Shown here: positions 24,441-34,500 of the stretch, piece after piece
Position numbering within the stretch: position 1 is the stretch's first letter
Layout: every line of letters begins with the position of its first letter
Source of the DNA: Sphingobacteriales bacterium 46-32
Lineage (GTDB): Bacteria; Bacteroidota; Bacteroidia; Chitinophagales; Chitinophagaceae
Direction of reading: 5' to 3'
Assembly (NCBI GenBank): GCA_001898485.1
Contig: MKTY01000020.1
Span: 1,323,203 to 1,387,202, forward strand
Length of the DNA stretch: 64,000 nt
Program-made: the position numbers and the translations under genes
Notes under the pieces: model-generated
What the model saw: the letters and a program-made list of their open reading frames with translations, nothing else
What the model was told of the DNA's origin: nothing
Database searches by the model: none

Positions 24441-27400
24441 ATGAGAACTCTAAAACTGTTGTTTTGGGCAGTTTTTGCTATGTCAGCTCTTACCAGCCGG
24501 GCTCAGACAAAAACAGTTACCGGCAAGGTGACTGATGGCAAAGACGGCACGCCCATTATCGGTGCCTCAGTAACTGTAAAGGGGACCAATGCTGGTACGG
24601 TAACCAATTCGGAAGGCAATTTCTCCATTTCGGTATCCGCTTCTGCCACTTCCCTTTCTATATCCGCATTGGGGTATGAAAGCCAGGAAGTACCTATCAC
24701 CGGGGCCCCACTGGATATCACCCTCCAGCCTGCTCAGGCCAGAAACCTTGATGAGGTACTGGTGGTGGGCTACGGCGGTACCAAGATCAAAAAAGACATG
24801 ACGGGTAATGTGGCCAAGGTGAAAGGTGCTGATGTACAGGGCATGCCGGTCAGCAATTTTAATCAGGCTTTGCAGGGGCGTGCCGCGGGTGTATTTGTTG
24901 AAGCCAACAACGGTAAAGTGGGTGAGGGTGTAAAAATCCTCATCCGCGGGTCGGGTTCTATCTCTGCATCCAACAGTCCTTTGTATGTAATTGATGGTGT
25001 GCCCATCAATAACTCATCTTACTCCGGAAATCCCATTGCTGATATCAACTTCAATGATGTGGAATCTTTTGATATCCTGAAGGATGCATCTGCATCGGCC
25101 ATTTACGGTTCGCGTGCAGCTAATGGCGTGGTGCTCATTACCACCAAAAGGGGCAAGGCCGGACGTACCAACATCCAGGTAAATACACAGTATGGTGTCA
25201 ACAAGCCAACCAATTACCGTGGTTTCCTGAATGCGCGTGAATATATAGATCTGCTTCGTGAAGCGGCAATTAACAGCGATCACATCGATGGTGTAGATCC
25301 GCTTGACCCCACTCAATACGAAGACTCCTGGCTGGAGTTTGCAGAAGGACGCCTCGATCGTTATTCCGGCTGGTCAGACTGGCGTTCGGTAGAAACGAAT
25401 ACCAACTGGGAAAAAATGGCCTTCCAGAAAAGAGCACTTACTTCCATGCTCGATATCTCTGCCTCAGGTGGTACAGATAAGACCAAATTCTATATCAGCA
25501 CCTCTTACAACAATCAGGATGGTATACTGATCGGCAACCGGTTTCGCCGCCTGTCGACCCGTATCAACCTCGACCAGACAGTAACCGATAAGCTGAAGAT
25601 AGGGTTCAACCTGGGCCTGTCGCAGACAAAAGCCGGCCGTGTACCGGTGGATAATGAGTTCTCTACACCCATGCAGATAGTAGCGTTGTCGCCCGTGACA
25701 CCTGTACGTGATCTGGATGGTAAGCTTTATAATACTCCTACTACCACTTACTCCAATCCTTATGTAGATTATATAGACGGTAAATATCAGTCGCTAATCT
25801 ATCGGAATATCGGGAACATCTATGCGCAGTACAGTTTCCTTCCCAACCTGTTTTTCCGTACAGAGCTGGGTGCCGATATTCAAAACCAAAACGATGATCA
25901 GTTTTACGGATTCAATACAACCTATGGCAATGGTACGAACGGTTATGGAGAATCTGACTGGTATCGCTCACTTGACTACAACGTCAACAATTTCTTCAAC
26001 TACAAAAAGACTTTTGCTGATGTACATGATCTGGATGCGATTGTCGGTATGTCTTATCAGCGGTACAACTCAGAATATGCCAATGTATTTGGAGAGCAGT
26101 TTCCTGTAGAAGATCTGCAGAAACTGGCCAGCAGTGCCCTCATCAAAGGCGGTACTTCTGTAGAAAGCAATTCTTCATTTCTGTCGTATTTCCTGCGCGC
26201 CAACTATAAGTTCAGCAACAAATACCTGTTTACATTCAGTGGTCGTGTAGATGGTTCATCGGTTTTTGGAAATGATCGCCGCTATGGTTTCTTCCCTGCG
26301 CTTTCTGCCGGATGGATAGCCACGGAAGAAGATTTTCTTAAAAACAGCAACTGGCTTAGCTTCCTGAAACTGCGCGGCAGCTGGGGCCTTACAGGTAATG
26401 CCGATGGCTTTGGCGATTTTGCTCACCTGGGCTTGTGGGCCGGCTCTTCCTATAATGGCACAAGCGGCCTGGTGCCAACTCAACTGGCCAACGATAAACT
26501 GCGTTGGGAAAAATCAAACCAGGTAGACATTGGCCTCGATTTCGGATTATTCAATAACCGCGTGAGCGGTGAGATCGATTTTTATAACCGTAAAACAAAC
26601 GATCTGATCTATAATGTACCTGTGCCGTCCAACTCCGGCTTTACTACACAAACAGTCAATATTGGTGCGATGCAGAACCGGGGTGTGGAGATCGTATTGA
26701 ATTCAGACAATATCTCTACACGCAGCTTCCGCTGGTCAACCAATCTCAATGTGTCATTCAACAAGAATAAGATCCTGAAGCTGGATGGTGATCAAACCAT
26801 TGTGCCGGGCACTGATGGCCGTTATCTCAACTCACTGATGGTGGGACAGTCGATCGGTATTTTCTACGGACCCCGTTATGCCGGTGTGGATCCTGCCAAT
26901 GGCGATGCCCTGTACTATGAGCAGGACGGGAAAACAACCACAAATGATTATAACCTTGCCGGAAATTTCATTGTGGGTAATCCCAATCCCAAAGCTATCG
27001 TTGGCTTCACCAATAGTTTTGCCTATAAAGGCATTGAGCTGAGTGTACTGTTTCAGGGAGTGTTTGGTAACCAGGTTATGAATGGTGCAGGAGGCTTTAT
27101 GAGTGCCAGTTTTGACTGGTTCGATAACCAGACCCGCGACCAGCTGCGCCGCTGGCAAAACCCCGGCGATATCACCGATGTGCCCCAGCTGCGTTTAGGA
27201 TACGGCAATGGAATCAGCGCATCGAGCCGGTATATCTATGATGCGGATTATATCCGGTTAAAAAATATCACATTGGCTTACCAGCTGCCCAATGCTGTTT
27301 TGCAACGGTTGAAAATGAAAAGCCTGAAAGTGTATGTAACAGGTGTTAACCTGCTTACGTTCACCGATTATCCCGGATGGGATCCGGAAGTAAATACCGA

Positions 27401-27491
27401 TTACCGGGCCAGTAACCGAAACCAGGGAAGCGACTTTTATGCAGCTCCGCAGATCAAAAATATTTCTGTGGGTCTCAACATTGGACTTTAA
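24441..27491 (+). CDS. SusC/RagA-type TonB-linked outer-membrane transporter
   Basis: 1016 residues, signal peptide 1-22 (LTSRAQ). A carboxypeptidase-like regulatory beta-sandwich follows (about 23-100, VTGKVTDGKDGTPIIGASV), then the TonB-box/plug start LDEVLVVGYGG (about 106-116), the plug with SPLYVIDGVPI and the signature DASASAIYGSRAANGVVLITT, and a 22-strand barrel ending in NISVGLNIGL. It imports a ligand across the outer membrane together with the SusD lipoprotein encoded next. No glycosidase, sensor or anti-sigma gene sits beside it, so the substrate cannot be deduced; the M14 peptidase downstream would fit peptide uptake. Confidence 0.95.
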   Translation: MRTLKLLFWAVFAMSALTSRAQTKTVTGKVTDGKDGTPIIGASVTVKGTNAGTVTNSEGNFSISVSASATSLSISALGYESQEVPITGAPLDITLQPAQARNLDEVLVVGYGGTKIKKDMTGNVAKVKGADVQGMPVSNFNQALQGRAAGVFVEANNGKVGEGVKILIRGSGSISASNSPLYVIDGVPINNSSYSGNPIADINFNDVESFDILKDASASAIYGSRAANGVVLITTKRGKAGRTNIQVNTQYGVNKPTNYRGFLNAREYIDLLREAAINSDHIDGVDPLDPTQYEDSWLEFAEGRLDRYSGWSDWRSVETNTNWEKMAFQKRALTSMLDISASGGTDKTKFYISTSYNNQDGILIGNRFRRLSTRINLDQTVTDKLKIGFNLGLSQTKAGRVPVDNEFSTPMQIVALSPVTPVRDLDGKLYNTPTTTYSNPYVDYIDGKYQSLIYRNIGNIYAQYSFLPNLFFRTELGADIQNQNDDQFYGFNTTYGNGTNGYGESDWYRSLDYNVNNFFNYKKTFADVHDLDAIVGMSYQRYNSEYANVFGEQFPVEDLQKLASSALIKGGTSVESNSSFLSYFLRANYKFSNKYLFTFSGRVDGSSVFGNDRRYGFFPALSAGWIATEEDFLKNSNWLSFLKLRGSWGLTGNADGFGDFAHLGLWAGSSYNGTSGLVPTQLANDKLRWEKSNQVDIGLDFGLFNNRVSGEIDFYNRKTNDLIYNVPVPSNSGFTTQTVNIGAMQNRGVEIVLNSDNISTRSFRWSTNLNVSFNKNKILKLDGDQTIVPGTDGRYLNSLMVGQSIGIFYGPRYAGVDPANGDALYYEQDGKTTTNDYNLAGNFIVGNPNPKAIVGFTNSFAYKGIELSVLFQGVFGNQVMNGAGGFMSASFDWFDNQTRDQLRRWQNPGDITDVPQLRLGYGNGISASSRYIYDADYIRLKNITLAYQLPNAVLQRLKMKSLKVYVTGVNLLTFTDYPGWDPEVNTDYRASNRNQGSDFYAAPQIKNISVGLNIGL

Positions 27492-27518
27492 TATTCCCGC
27501 ACCTTCAAATCAAAGAAA

Positions 27519-28868
27519 ATGAGATACCCCATATTATATTTATTGCTCGCGCTGTTATTGGCAACAGGCTGCAGCAAAAAACTGGACATCAAACCCACGC
27601 AAAGTATCAGCGAGGACCAGGTGTTTACCAACGATGCCAATATTAAAGCAGCTCTTAATGGAGCTTATGATAAAGTAAGCAGCGCCTCGTTGCTGGGCGG
27701 AGACCTGCAGCTGTTTGCCGAGCTGCTGGCTGCAGATGGAGAAATCCGCTGGGCCGGTACCTACAATCAGCCGGAAGAAGTATACAATAAAGCCATACTT
27801 ACCAACAATTCTTATGTGTTTTCTACCTGGTCTACTGCATACAGCGCCATCAATATCTGCAACAACATTATAAGCGCCATCAATGTTGTGAATGCAGATG
27901 ACCAGGACAGAATAAGGGGAGAGGCGCTCTTTCTCCGCGGCCTCATGTATTTTGAACTGGTGAAACTGTTTGGCCAGCCCTACAGCGCAGGTAATACTAC
28001 CAGTAACCTGGGTGTACCACTTATCATTACACCAACCATTGGCAATATTTCAGACGCCAACCGGGTACCCCGTAATACAGTAGAAGAGGTATATACGCAG
28101 GTGCTCGATGATCTTACAGATGCCAAAACACTGCTGCCCGAAGAGAATGGCGTATATGCCACTACGTATATGGCTGCTGCCGTGCTCTCGCGTGTATACC
28201 TGCAAATGGCTAATTATGTAGGCGCCCGCGATGAGGCCAACTATGTGATCGAAAGCGGCTACTACGATTTACCATCGACTTATGCTGCCTCTTTCAATAA
28301 CACCGCCAACAGCTCAGGCGATATACTGGCTATGCAGGTAACAGCGCAGGACGGTGATAATGACATGCATATGTTCTGGTCCATTCCCGACTATGGTGCC
28401 CGCGATGGCGATGTGGATGTGCTGCAGAAGCATATCAACCTCTATGAAGTTGGAGATGCCCGCCGCGCCCTTTTTTATATCGACGATCTCGGTATTTATC
28501 GTAGTGGTAAATGGAAATTGCAATACCGTAATATACCCTGCGTACGCCTCGCCGAAATGTACCTGACCCGAGCGGAGTCTAATTTCCGGCTCAGCACCAA
28601 TGTAGGCGATACACCCGATGCAGATATCAATGATGTGATCAGGGCTAAGGCTGGTCTGGGTTCTATACCCATTACCCTCGATGCCATTTTGCTGGAGCGT
28701 CATAAAGAACTGGCACACGAAGGCCAGCGCATTCACGATGTAAAACGGCTGAAACTGTCGGTGGATGGTTTTGCGTACAACGACAACAAACTGGTATTTC
28801 CCATTCCCATCCGCGAGATCAATGCGGTCGGTGGTGGTGTACTGCAACAAAACCCCGGCTATCAGTAA
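27519..28868 (+). CDS. RagB/SusD family substrate-binding lipoprotein
   Basis: 449 residues; lipobox LLATGC, Cys18, then SKKLDIKPTQSISEDQVF, the classic SusD start. The TPR-like scaffold includes LRGLMYFELVKLFGQPYS, and the C-terminus holds the HKELAHEGQRIHDVKRL and FPIPIREINA signatures. It forms the lid on the SusC barrel at the cell surface. It starts 27 bases behind susC, and a terminator follows 15 bases after its stop, so the pair forms one short operon. Confidence 0.95.
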   Translation: MRYPILYLLLALLLATGCSKKLDIKPTQSISEDQVFTNDANIKAALNGAYDKVSSASLLGGDLQLFAELLAADGEIRWAGTYNQPEEVYNKAILTNNSYVFSTWSTAYSAINICNNIISAINVVNADDQDRIRGEALFLRGLMYFELVKLFGQPYSAGNTTSNLGVPLIITPTIGNISDANRVPRNTVEEVYTQVLDDLTDAKTLLPEENGVYATTYMAAAVLSRVYLQMANYVGARDEANYVIESGYYDLPSTYAASFNNTANSSGDILAMQVTAQDGDNDMHMFWSIPDYGARDGDVDVLQKHINLYEVGDARRALFYIDDLGIYRSGKWKLQYRNIPCVRLAEMYLTRAESNFRLSTNVGDTPDADINDVIRAKAGLGSIPITLDAILLERHKELAHEGQRIHDVKRLKLSVDGFAYNDNKLVFPIPIREINAVGGGVLQQNPGYQ

Positions 28869-28883
28869 AAAACTAATTATTGA

Positions 28884-28913
28884 AAAGCCAGTCCGCTTTT
28901 GCGGATTGGCTTT
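28884..28913 (+). terminator. Terminator after the susCD pair
   Basis: Arms aaagccagtccgc and gcggattggcttt (one G-T pair) with a TTTT loop, followed by CTTATTTTTTTG. It overlaps a possible upstream extension of the M14 gene and so argues for the later M14 start at 28949. Confidence 0.85.
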
Positions 28914-28948
28914 CTTATTTTTTTGCGTACTTCGTTAAAAATAATTCC

Positions 28949-31477
28949 ATGTCTAAGAAAACAGGTCTTTCCTTCCTGCTTTGTCTTTTCTCACTAACTG
29001 TGCTTGCCCAGCTAAAATCACCCCAGGAGTTTCTTGGTTACAAAATCGGCACCCGCTATACACCGCACTGGCGTATTGTGAGCTACTTTCAGTATGTGGC
29101 CCAGACTGTTCCCGGTCGTGTAAAACTGCAGCAATATGGCGAAACCAATGAGCATCGTCCATTGTATCTAACGTTTATTGCCTCAGAAGAAAATCTCAGC
29201 AACCTTGAGAATATCCGGCAAAACAATCTGCGCCTGGCCAATCTGGCTCGCGATAAAGCCATGCCACAGGAAAATGCACCGGCCATTGTGTGGCTCAGCT
29301 ATAATGTGCATGGCAATGAAACCAGCTCTTCTGAAGCATCTATGCTTACTTTATATGACCTGGTGAGTGGTAAGGATGCGCGCACCAGCGAGTGGCTCAA
29401 AAATACTGTAGTCATTATCGACCCCTGTATCAACCCCGATGGGCGCGACCGTTATGTCAACTGGTTTAACTCCATTGTAGGCGATCAGTATAATCCGCGC
29501 CTGGATGCACGCGAACATCGTGAACCCTGGCCCGGCGGCCGTACCAATCACTACAATTTTGATCTTAACCGCGACTGGCTCTGGCAAACACAGGTGGAAA
29601 GCCGTCAGCGCATCAGCCAGTATCTGCAGTGGATGCCGCAGGTGCATGTAGATTACCACGAACAGGGGGTCAATTCACCTTATTACTTCGCTCCGGCTGC
29701 ACAGCCCTATCATGAGGTTATTACCAAATGGCAGCGCGACTTTCAGGTGACCATTGGCAAGAATCACGCAAAATATTTTGATAAGAATGGGTGGCTTTAT
29801 TTTACGCGAGAAACGTTTGATCTTTTTTATCCGTCCTATGGTGACACCTACCCTGTCTACAATGGTGCCATTGGTATGACCTATGAGCAGGGTGGCGGCG
29901 GCGCAGCGGGCCTGGGTGTGCTCACGGATGAAGAAGATACGCTTACGCTTACTGACCGTGTAATGCACCATTACACCACCTCATTAAGTACTATTGAAAT
30001 AGCCTCTCTTAATGCTACACAGCTTATGAAAGAGTTCAGAGCCTATTTCAATAATGCTGTAAGCGGCAATGTGGGGCAGTATAAAACTTATGTGATCAAA
30101 AACAACCCAGCCGATGCAGAGCGTATACGTGCCTTGCTTAAGCTGATGGATCAGAATGGTATTCAGTATGGCACCGGAAGCGGGGCCGGCAAAGGATATA
30201 ATTATCATACAGGTAAGGAAGAAGCTTTTACATTCAAATCGGGTGATGTGGTGATCAGCAATGCACAACCCCGTGCGGCACTCGTGCAGGTATTGTTTGA
30301 GCCACAGTCGAGACTGGTCGACTCACTGACCTATGATATTACTGCGTGGGCGCTTCCCTATGCATATGGATTGAGCGGCTACGCCTGCAAACAATCTGTA
30401 GCTATGAGCGGTGCTATGCCTGCCGCAGATACTATCCGCAATGAATCGGCTGATGCCTATGGCTATGTGCTGCGCTGGCAGGGCATGTCATCGGCACGTA
30501 CAGTAGCCCAGTTGCTGAAAAAAGAAGTACGCCTGCGTTATGCCGAAACCGCATTTGAACTGAATGGTCAGAGTTTTCCGGCCGGATCAGTAATCATTCT
30601 GCGAAAAGGAAATGAAAAATTCGGTAGCACATTGTGGCCACTGGTAGCCAAACTGGCCAATGATAACCAGGTAAAATTAAACATGGTCAATACCGGTATG
30701 GTGGATAAAGGGTTTGACTTTGGCAGCTCCAAAGTACATCCGATGAAAGCAGTGAATGTAGTATTGCTTACCGGCGAAGGTGTTGGCACACTCGCTGCCG
30801 GCGAAGTATGGCATTTCTTTGAGCGAGACCTGCAGTATCCCATTACACTCGTCAATGCCAACGACTTTGGTCGTATTCGCTGGAGTGAAGTGCAGGTACT
30901 CATACTGCCCGATGGCAATTATCGTTTTCTGAACGATAAAGCAGCAGCTGCTCAGTTGCAGCAATGGATACAGGGCGGCGGTCGTGTAATAGCCATGGAG
31001 TCGGCAGTAAGCCAGCTATCGCGCCAGGAATGGAGTGTACTGGCTCCGCGCAAGGATCCCGATCCAGATAGCGCCGACAAAAAGAATCCTTATCAGCCGC
31101 TGAAGGCATTTGCCAACCGCGAAAAAGAAGATGTCACAACCTATACACCCGGCTCCATTTTCCGCGTAGATGCAGACAGTACACACCCGCTGATGTATGG
31201 GTACCCTAGTTTTTATTATACCCTCAAGATGGATACCAACATCTATGACTATATAAAAAAGGATGGATGGAATGCCGGCGTTATCAAAAAAGATAATCAG
31301 CTGTCTGGATTTGTAGGTTATCGGCTTAAACGCAAACTGGTGGATGGACTGCTGTTTGGCGTGCAGGATGAAGGCCGCGGCGCTATCGTTTACCTGGCAG
31401 ATGACGTACTGTTCCGCAACTTCTGGGAAAACGGAAAACTCATGTTTGCCAATGCAGTATTTATGGTCGGACAGTAG
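28949..31477 (+). CDS. M14 family zinc carboxypeptidase-like protein, exported
   Basis: 842 residues from ATG 28949; the frame is open from 28880 but only the later start puts a signal peptide (KTGLSFLLCLFSLTVLAQ) at the N-terminus. The M14 domain covers about 30-370. Zinc ligands H121 and E124 lie in HGNETSSSE, and the third His is in VHVDYHEQG (233 or 237). The catalytic Glu region is GMTYEQGGGGAAG. The second half (about 420-842) contains a glutamine-amidotransferase-like fold (VLILPDGNYRF, GGRVIAMES), as in large Bacteroidota M14 proteins. It probably trims peptides in the periplasm or outside. Its own promoter lies between the susD terminator and 28949. Confidence 0.88.
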   Translation: MSKKTGLSFLLCLFSLTVLAQLKSPQEFLGYKIGTRYTPHWRIVSYFQYVAQTVPGRVKLQQYGETNEHRPLYLTFIASEENLSNLENIRQNNLRLANLARDKAMPQENAPAIVWLSYNVHGNETSSSEASMLTLYDLVSGKDARTSEWLKNTVVIIDPCINPDGRDRYVNWFNSIVGDQYNPRLDAREHREPWPGGRTNHYNFDLNRDWLWQTQVESRQRISQYLQWMPQVHVDYHEQGVNSPYYFAPAAQPYHEVITKWQRDFQVTIGKNHAKYFDKNGWLYFTRETFDLFYPSYGDTYPVYNGAIGMTYEQGGGGAAGLGVLTDEEDTLTLTDRVMHHYTTSLSTIEIASLNATQLMKEFRAYFNNAVSGNVGQYKTYVIKNNPADAERIRALLKLMDQNGIQYGTGSGAGKGYNYHTGKEEAFTFKSGDVVISNAQPRAALVQVLFEPQSRLVDSLTYDITAWALPYAYGLSGYACKQSVAMSGAMPAADTIRNESADAYGYVLRWQGMSSARTVAQLLKKEVRLRYAETAFELNGQSFPAGSVIILRKGNEKFGSTLWPLVAKLANDNQVKLNMVNTGMVDKGFDFGSSKVHPMKAVNVVLLTGEGVGTLAAGEVWHFFERDLQYPITLVNANDFGRIRWSEVQVLILPDGNYRFLNDKAAAAQLQQWIQGGGRVIAMESAVSQLSRQEWSVLAPRKDPDPDSADKKNPYQPLKAFANREKEDVTTYTPGSIFRVDADSTHPLMYGYPSFYYTLKMDTNIYDYIKKDGWNAGVIKKDNQLSGFVGYRLKRKLVDGLLFGVQDEGRGAIVYLADDVLFRNFWENGKLMFANAVFMVGQ

Positions 31478-31478
31478 A

Positions 31479-31563
31479 GTTGACAGTTGACAGATGACAG
31501 TTGACAGAAGGAGATTCGGATAAAGGAGAATCTACTTACTACTTAGCACTGTTAACCGTCCAC
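31479..31563. repeat. Array-hairpin element, 7-mer family (GTTGACA), copy 2
   Basis: Left arm of four 7-mers (gttgaca, gttgaca, gatgaca, gttgaca; 31479-31506), starting one base after the M14 stop codon. Right arm of two (tgttaac, cgtccac; 31550-31563), abutting the terminator. The arms are unequal, so pairing is partial. Confidence 0.7.
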
Positions 31564-31600
31564 TAACAATAAAAGCGGCCAAAGGCCGCTTTTATTGTTA
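31564..31600. terminator. Bidirectional terminator between the M14 gene and rng
   Basis: Perfect 17-base inverted repeat (taacaataaaagcggcc / ggccgcttttattgtta) with an AAA loop. The outer right bases form the rng stop codon (TAA on the minus strand, 31598-31600). The A/T-rich flanks make it work in both directions for the convergent genes. Confidence 0.95.
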
Positions 31601-33151
31601 TAATTTGATTTCTTCATCGTGCTGATCAAAAAACTTGTATTCGGTGAGGTGATAATTGGTATCGGCCTCCACGCGGGTTTTTTGATTGAATTTCTTTTTC
31701 CAGTAAGCCATCTTGGTCTTCCAGGGCCAGCCCTTGGTCAGATAGGCATACATGATGGGATTGACTACCAGTTTAAGGTTTTTGTGCTTATGAGTAATCA
31801 GGTAGCTTAGGTTCTTTTCGATTTCGTCTTCAAGCAGCAGGGTAGAAGAGATTTTGCCGGTGCCATGACAACTGGGACAAACTTCCTGGGTGTTGATGTT
31901 GACTTCGGGTTTCATGCGCTGACGCGTAATCTGCATGATACCGAATTTGGAGATGGGCAGCACAGCATGCTTGGCACGGTCGGGTGCCATAAATTCTTCC
32001 ATCTTTTCTACCAGTTTGCGCTTGTTTTCGGGCAGCTTCATGTCAATGAAATCAACCACGATGATACCACCCAGATCGCGCAGGCGTAGCTGGCGGGCGA
32101 TCTCTTCTGCAGCTTCAAGGTTGGTCTCAAGCGCATTCTGCTCCTGGTTATTGCTTACACTTTTATAGCCGCTGTTTACATCAATCACATGCAGAGCTTC
32201 TGTATGTTCAATGATGAGGTAGGCGCCACTGTTGAGATTGACCGTTTTACCGAAAGACGATTTCACCTGTTTGGTAATACCAAAAGAATCGAAGATGGGC
32301 GATCCGTTCTGATAATAAGAAACGATATCGGCCTTCTCCGGTGCAATACGCTGAATATAATTCTTGGTATCGGTGAAGATGGTGCGGTCATTGACCACAA
32401 TACGGTTAAAGTCTGCGTTGAGCAGATCGCGCAGGATGCTGTTGGTCTTTGTTTGCTCGCTCAGGATCTTGGCCGGAGGTGCAGCGCCTTTGAGATTGCG
32501 TTGTATCGTCTTCCACATTTCTGTAAGGGCAGACAGATCCTCGTGCAGCTCGGCGGTGTTTTTACCTTCGGCAGCAGTACGCACAATCACCCCAAAGTTT
32601 TTGGGCTTGATCGCTTCCACGATCTTCTGCAGGCGTTTGCGCTCTTCAGAAGAATGGATCTTGCGCGATACTGCCACAATGTTGTTGAATGGCGTTATCA
32701 CAACAAAGCGGCCTGGCAATGAGATTTCGCAACTAAGACGGGGGCCTTTGGCAGCTATCGGCTCTTTCAGGATCTGCACCAGTATATTGGGTTTTCCGCC
32801 CAATACTTCATTGATCTTACCCGTTTTGATGATCTCCGGCTCTATTTCAAATTTTCCAAAGTCAGGACCTGTTTCGCTTTTGTCGGCGATGGTCATGGCC
32901 GTGAATTTGAGCAGTGAGCGGGCATATGGGCTCAGATCTGTATAATGAAGGAATGCATCCTTTTCGAAGCCTACATCTACGAATGCGGCATTGAGCCCGG
33001 GAATAAGTTTTTTAACTTTTCCCAGGTATAGATCCCCTACGGCAAAACGTGCATCGCTTTTTTCGCTATGCAATTCCACCAGCTTCCTGTCTTCCAGCAA
33101 GGCGATCTCTACACCCTGTGGAGCGGCATTAATAATGAGTTCTTTGTTCAT
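31598..33151 (-). CDS. rng: Ribonuclease E/G family endoribonuclease
   Basis: 517 residues. An N-terminal S1 domain (about 35-125, VGDLYLGKVKKLIPGLNAAFVDVG) is followed by the 5'-sensor/RNase H-like part and the catalytic DNase I-like part with the metal-binding aspartates in HVIDVNSGY and VVDFIDMK. The zinc-link is CPSCHGTGK. There is no long C-terminal degradosome tail, so the protein is RNase G-like. It processes rRNA and mRNA in the cytoplasm. The neighbourhood rng, HU, mutY, ssb, gldE is conserved in Bacteroidota. Confidence 0.95.
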   Translation of the reverse strand: MNKELIINAAPQGVEIALLEDRKLVELHSEKSDARFAVGDLYLGKVKKLIPGLNAAFVDVGFEKDAFLHYTDLSPYARSLLKFTAMTIADKSETGPDFGKFEIEPEIIKTGKINEVLGGKPNILVQILKEPIAAKGPRLSCEISLPGRFVVITPFNNIVAVSRKIHSSEERKRLQKIVEAIKPKNFGVIVRTAAEGKNTAELHEDLSALTEMWKTIQRNLKGAAPPAKILSEQTKTNSILRDLLNADFNRIVVNDRTIFTDTKNYIQRIAPEKADIVSYYQNGSPIFDSFGITKQVKSSFGKTVNLNSGAYLIIEHTEALHVIDVNSGYKSVSNNQEQNALETNLEAAEEIARQLRLRDLGGIIVVDFIDMKLPENKRKLVEKMEEFMAPDRAKHAVLPISKFGIMQITRQRMKPEVNINTQEVCPSCHGTGKISSTLLLEDEIEKNLSYLITHKHKNLKLVVNPIMYAYLTKGWPWKTKMAYWKKKFNQKTRVEADTNYHLTEYKFFDQHDEEIKL

Positions 33152-33314
33152 TACAGCTTAATAATAATGAGTAACCAAGGTGCTGTAAACACACTGATTG
33201 TTTGTGAGGTGTACCCGAATGCAGAGAGGGAGGGTTGCAGCAGAGATCGATGGGGGAAAGTGCACGCTAGTACGACAAACAACCAGTTGAGAATAAAGAA
33301 AGGCCTCGGACCGC

Positions 33315-33352
33315 AAAACCGAAAGCTTCTTCGGAAAGACGCTTTCGGTTTT
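33315..33352. terminator. Terminator-like hairpin downstream of the COX24-like gene
   Basis: Perfect 12-base arms aaaaccgaaagc and gctttcggtttt with a 14-base loop. It lies 36 bases past the stop of the small basic protein gene on the minus strand and before rng. The oligo-U run is within the stem, so efficiency is uncertain. Confidence 0.6.
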
Positions 33353-33387
33353 GGCTGGCCGGAGCCAGCAAGTCCGCAATGCCTTAA

Positions 33388-33483
33388 TTATTTATTTCTC
33401 TTCTTATGGCGGTTCTTTCTCAATCTTTTTTTACGCTTGTGCGTCGCAATTTTATGACGCTTTCTTTTCTTACCACAAGGCAT
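33388..33483 (-). CDS. 31-residue AURKAIP1/COX24-like basic protein, probable ribosome component
   Basis: A short minus-strand frame from ATG (33483) to TAA (33388) reads MPCGKKRKRHKIATHKRKKR, then LRKNRHKKRNK. This is the COX24/AURKAIP1 C-terminal signature (KRKRHKIxTHKRKKRLRKNRHK), also found in mitochondrial small-subunit protein mS38 and in tiny actinobacterial and Bacteroidota proteins. Twenty of 31 residues are Lys, Arg or His. It lies between the TPR gene and rng. The ribosomal role is known for relatives and inferred here. It is easily missed by gene finders because of its size. Confidence 0.85.
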   Translation of the reverse strand: MPCGKKRKRHKIATHKRKKRLRKNRHKKRNK

Positions 33484-33546
33484 ACGATAATAATTTTTTG
33501 TTCTTGTTTATAAATAAGTTGAATCAACTTCACCTTTGTGCCGGCC

Positions 33547-34413
33547 TTATTTTTTCAGCTCGGCTATTCTTGCTTCAATATCACTTCTCACATCCTGACG
33601 CCTTACATGTTTCAGGCTTTCCATATACCACTTGATGGCTTCTGCTTTATTCTTCATCCGCTCATGTGTATCGGCCAGCATCAGAATGGCTTCGATGTTT
33701 GCAGGATCCACTTTATGTACAATCTCCAGCCGCTCAATCACTTTATCCAGTTGCCCTGTCATAAGCGCACCGCGCGCCAGGGTAAGCTGAGCATATACAT
33801 TCGTGCTATCCTTTGCCACCACCTGCCTGATCAGCGCTATACCTTCCATCGGGTTGTCTGATGCGCCACCAAACAAATAAGCAGACCCTAGACCCACTCT
33901 GGCCGAATCATTGGCAGGATTAATTGCCAGTGCCCGTTCAAACAGATCTTTGGCCTGAAGAGCTTCCCACTTGCGGAGACCGGCATCAGGTTCCTGCTGC
34001 AGGTATTCCAAAAACAAGCGGGCTGCAAAGGTGAGGGTTTTTTCCGAATTTTCCAATCTTGCTGCTTCTGCTTCATACCAGCCATAAGCCGGGAAATAAC
34101 GCATAGAATCGCCCCAGAAGTGCGAAAGCTGATGAAATACCTTCAGTTGCTGAGCCTGTACATCGCCACGTGAAATGGAGTTTTCGAGCATCGTGATGCG
34201 GCTAAGCTGTTCAGTATTAAGCTCTTTTTTACCTACAAGCAGTATCGAATCAATGGTCACAGCAGCCGGAGCCGGTCCGTGATCATGACCATCATCTTCG
34301 CTATGTGTTTCTGCAACTTTTTCGGTATGACGGGGCAGCGTACGGCCAAAAAAGAAAAGGGCCAGGGTAAGAACCAGGGCCGCACCAATTGTAATCCATT
34401 GCGGTTTCTTCAC
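33547..34413 (-). CDS. Membrane-anchored TPR protein
   Basis: 288 residues. One N-terminal membrane segment (about 7-24, WITIGAALVLTLALFFFG) is followed by a His/Asp-rich linker (HSEDDGHDHG) and then at least three TPR units in the second half (AKDLFERALAINPANDSARVGLG, ..QLTLARGALMTGQLDKVIERLE, AILMLADTHERMKNKAEAIKWY). It probably acts as a periplasmic scaffold; no partner is evident. It is 87 bases behind the HU gene on the same strand, a conserved order in this lineage. Confidence 0.8.
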   Translation of the reverse strand: MKKPQWITIGAALVLTLALFFFGRTLPRHTEKVAETHSEDDGHDHGPAPAAVTIDSILLVGKKELNTEQLSRITMLENSISRGDVQAQQLKVFHQLSHFWGDSMRYFPAYGWYEAEAARLENSEKTLTFAARLFLEYLQQEPDAGLRKWEALQAKDLFERALAINPANDSARVGLGSAYLFGGASDNPMEGIALIRQVVAKDSTNVYAQLTLARGALMTGQLDKVIERLEIVHKVDPANIEAILMLADTHERMKNKAEAIKWYMESLKHVRRQDVRSDIEARIAELKK

Positions 34414-34500
34414 TAGCTGATAATTTTAAAAAGCAAAGTTACCGCCGGAGCACGTAATAATCCCAATAAAACTTGGGGTATCAAACCTGCCGTAATTTTA

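Noticed and set aside
28880-28948. Extended start for the M14 peptidase
   Set aside because: The extension translates the susD terminator and would bury the signal peptide; ATG 28949 is better.
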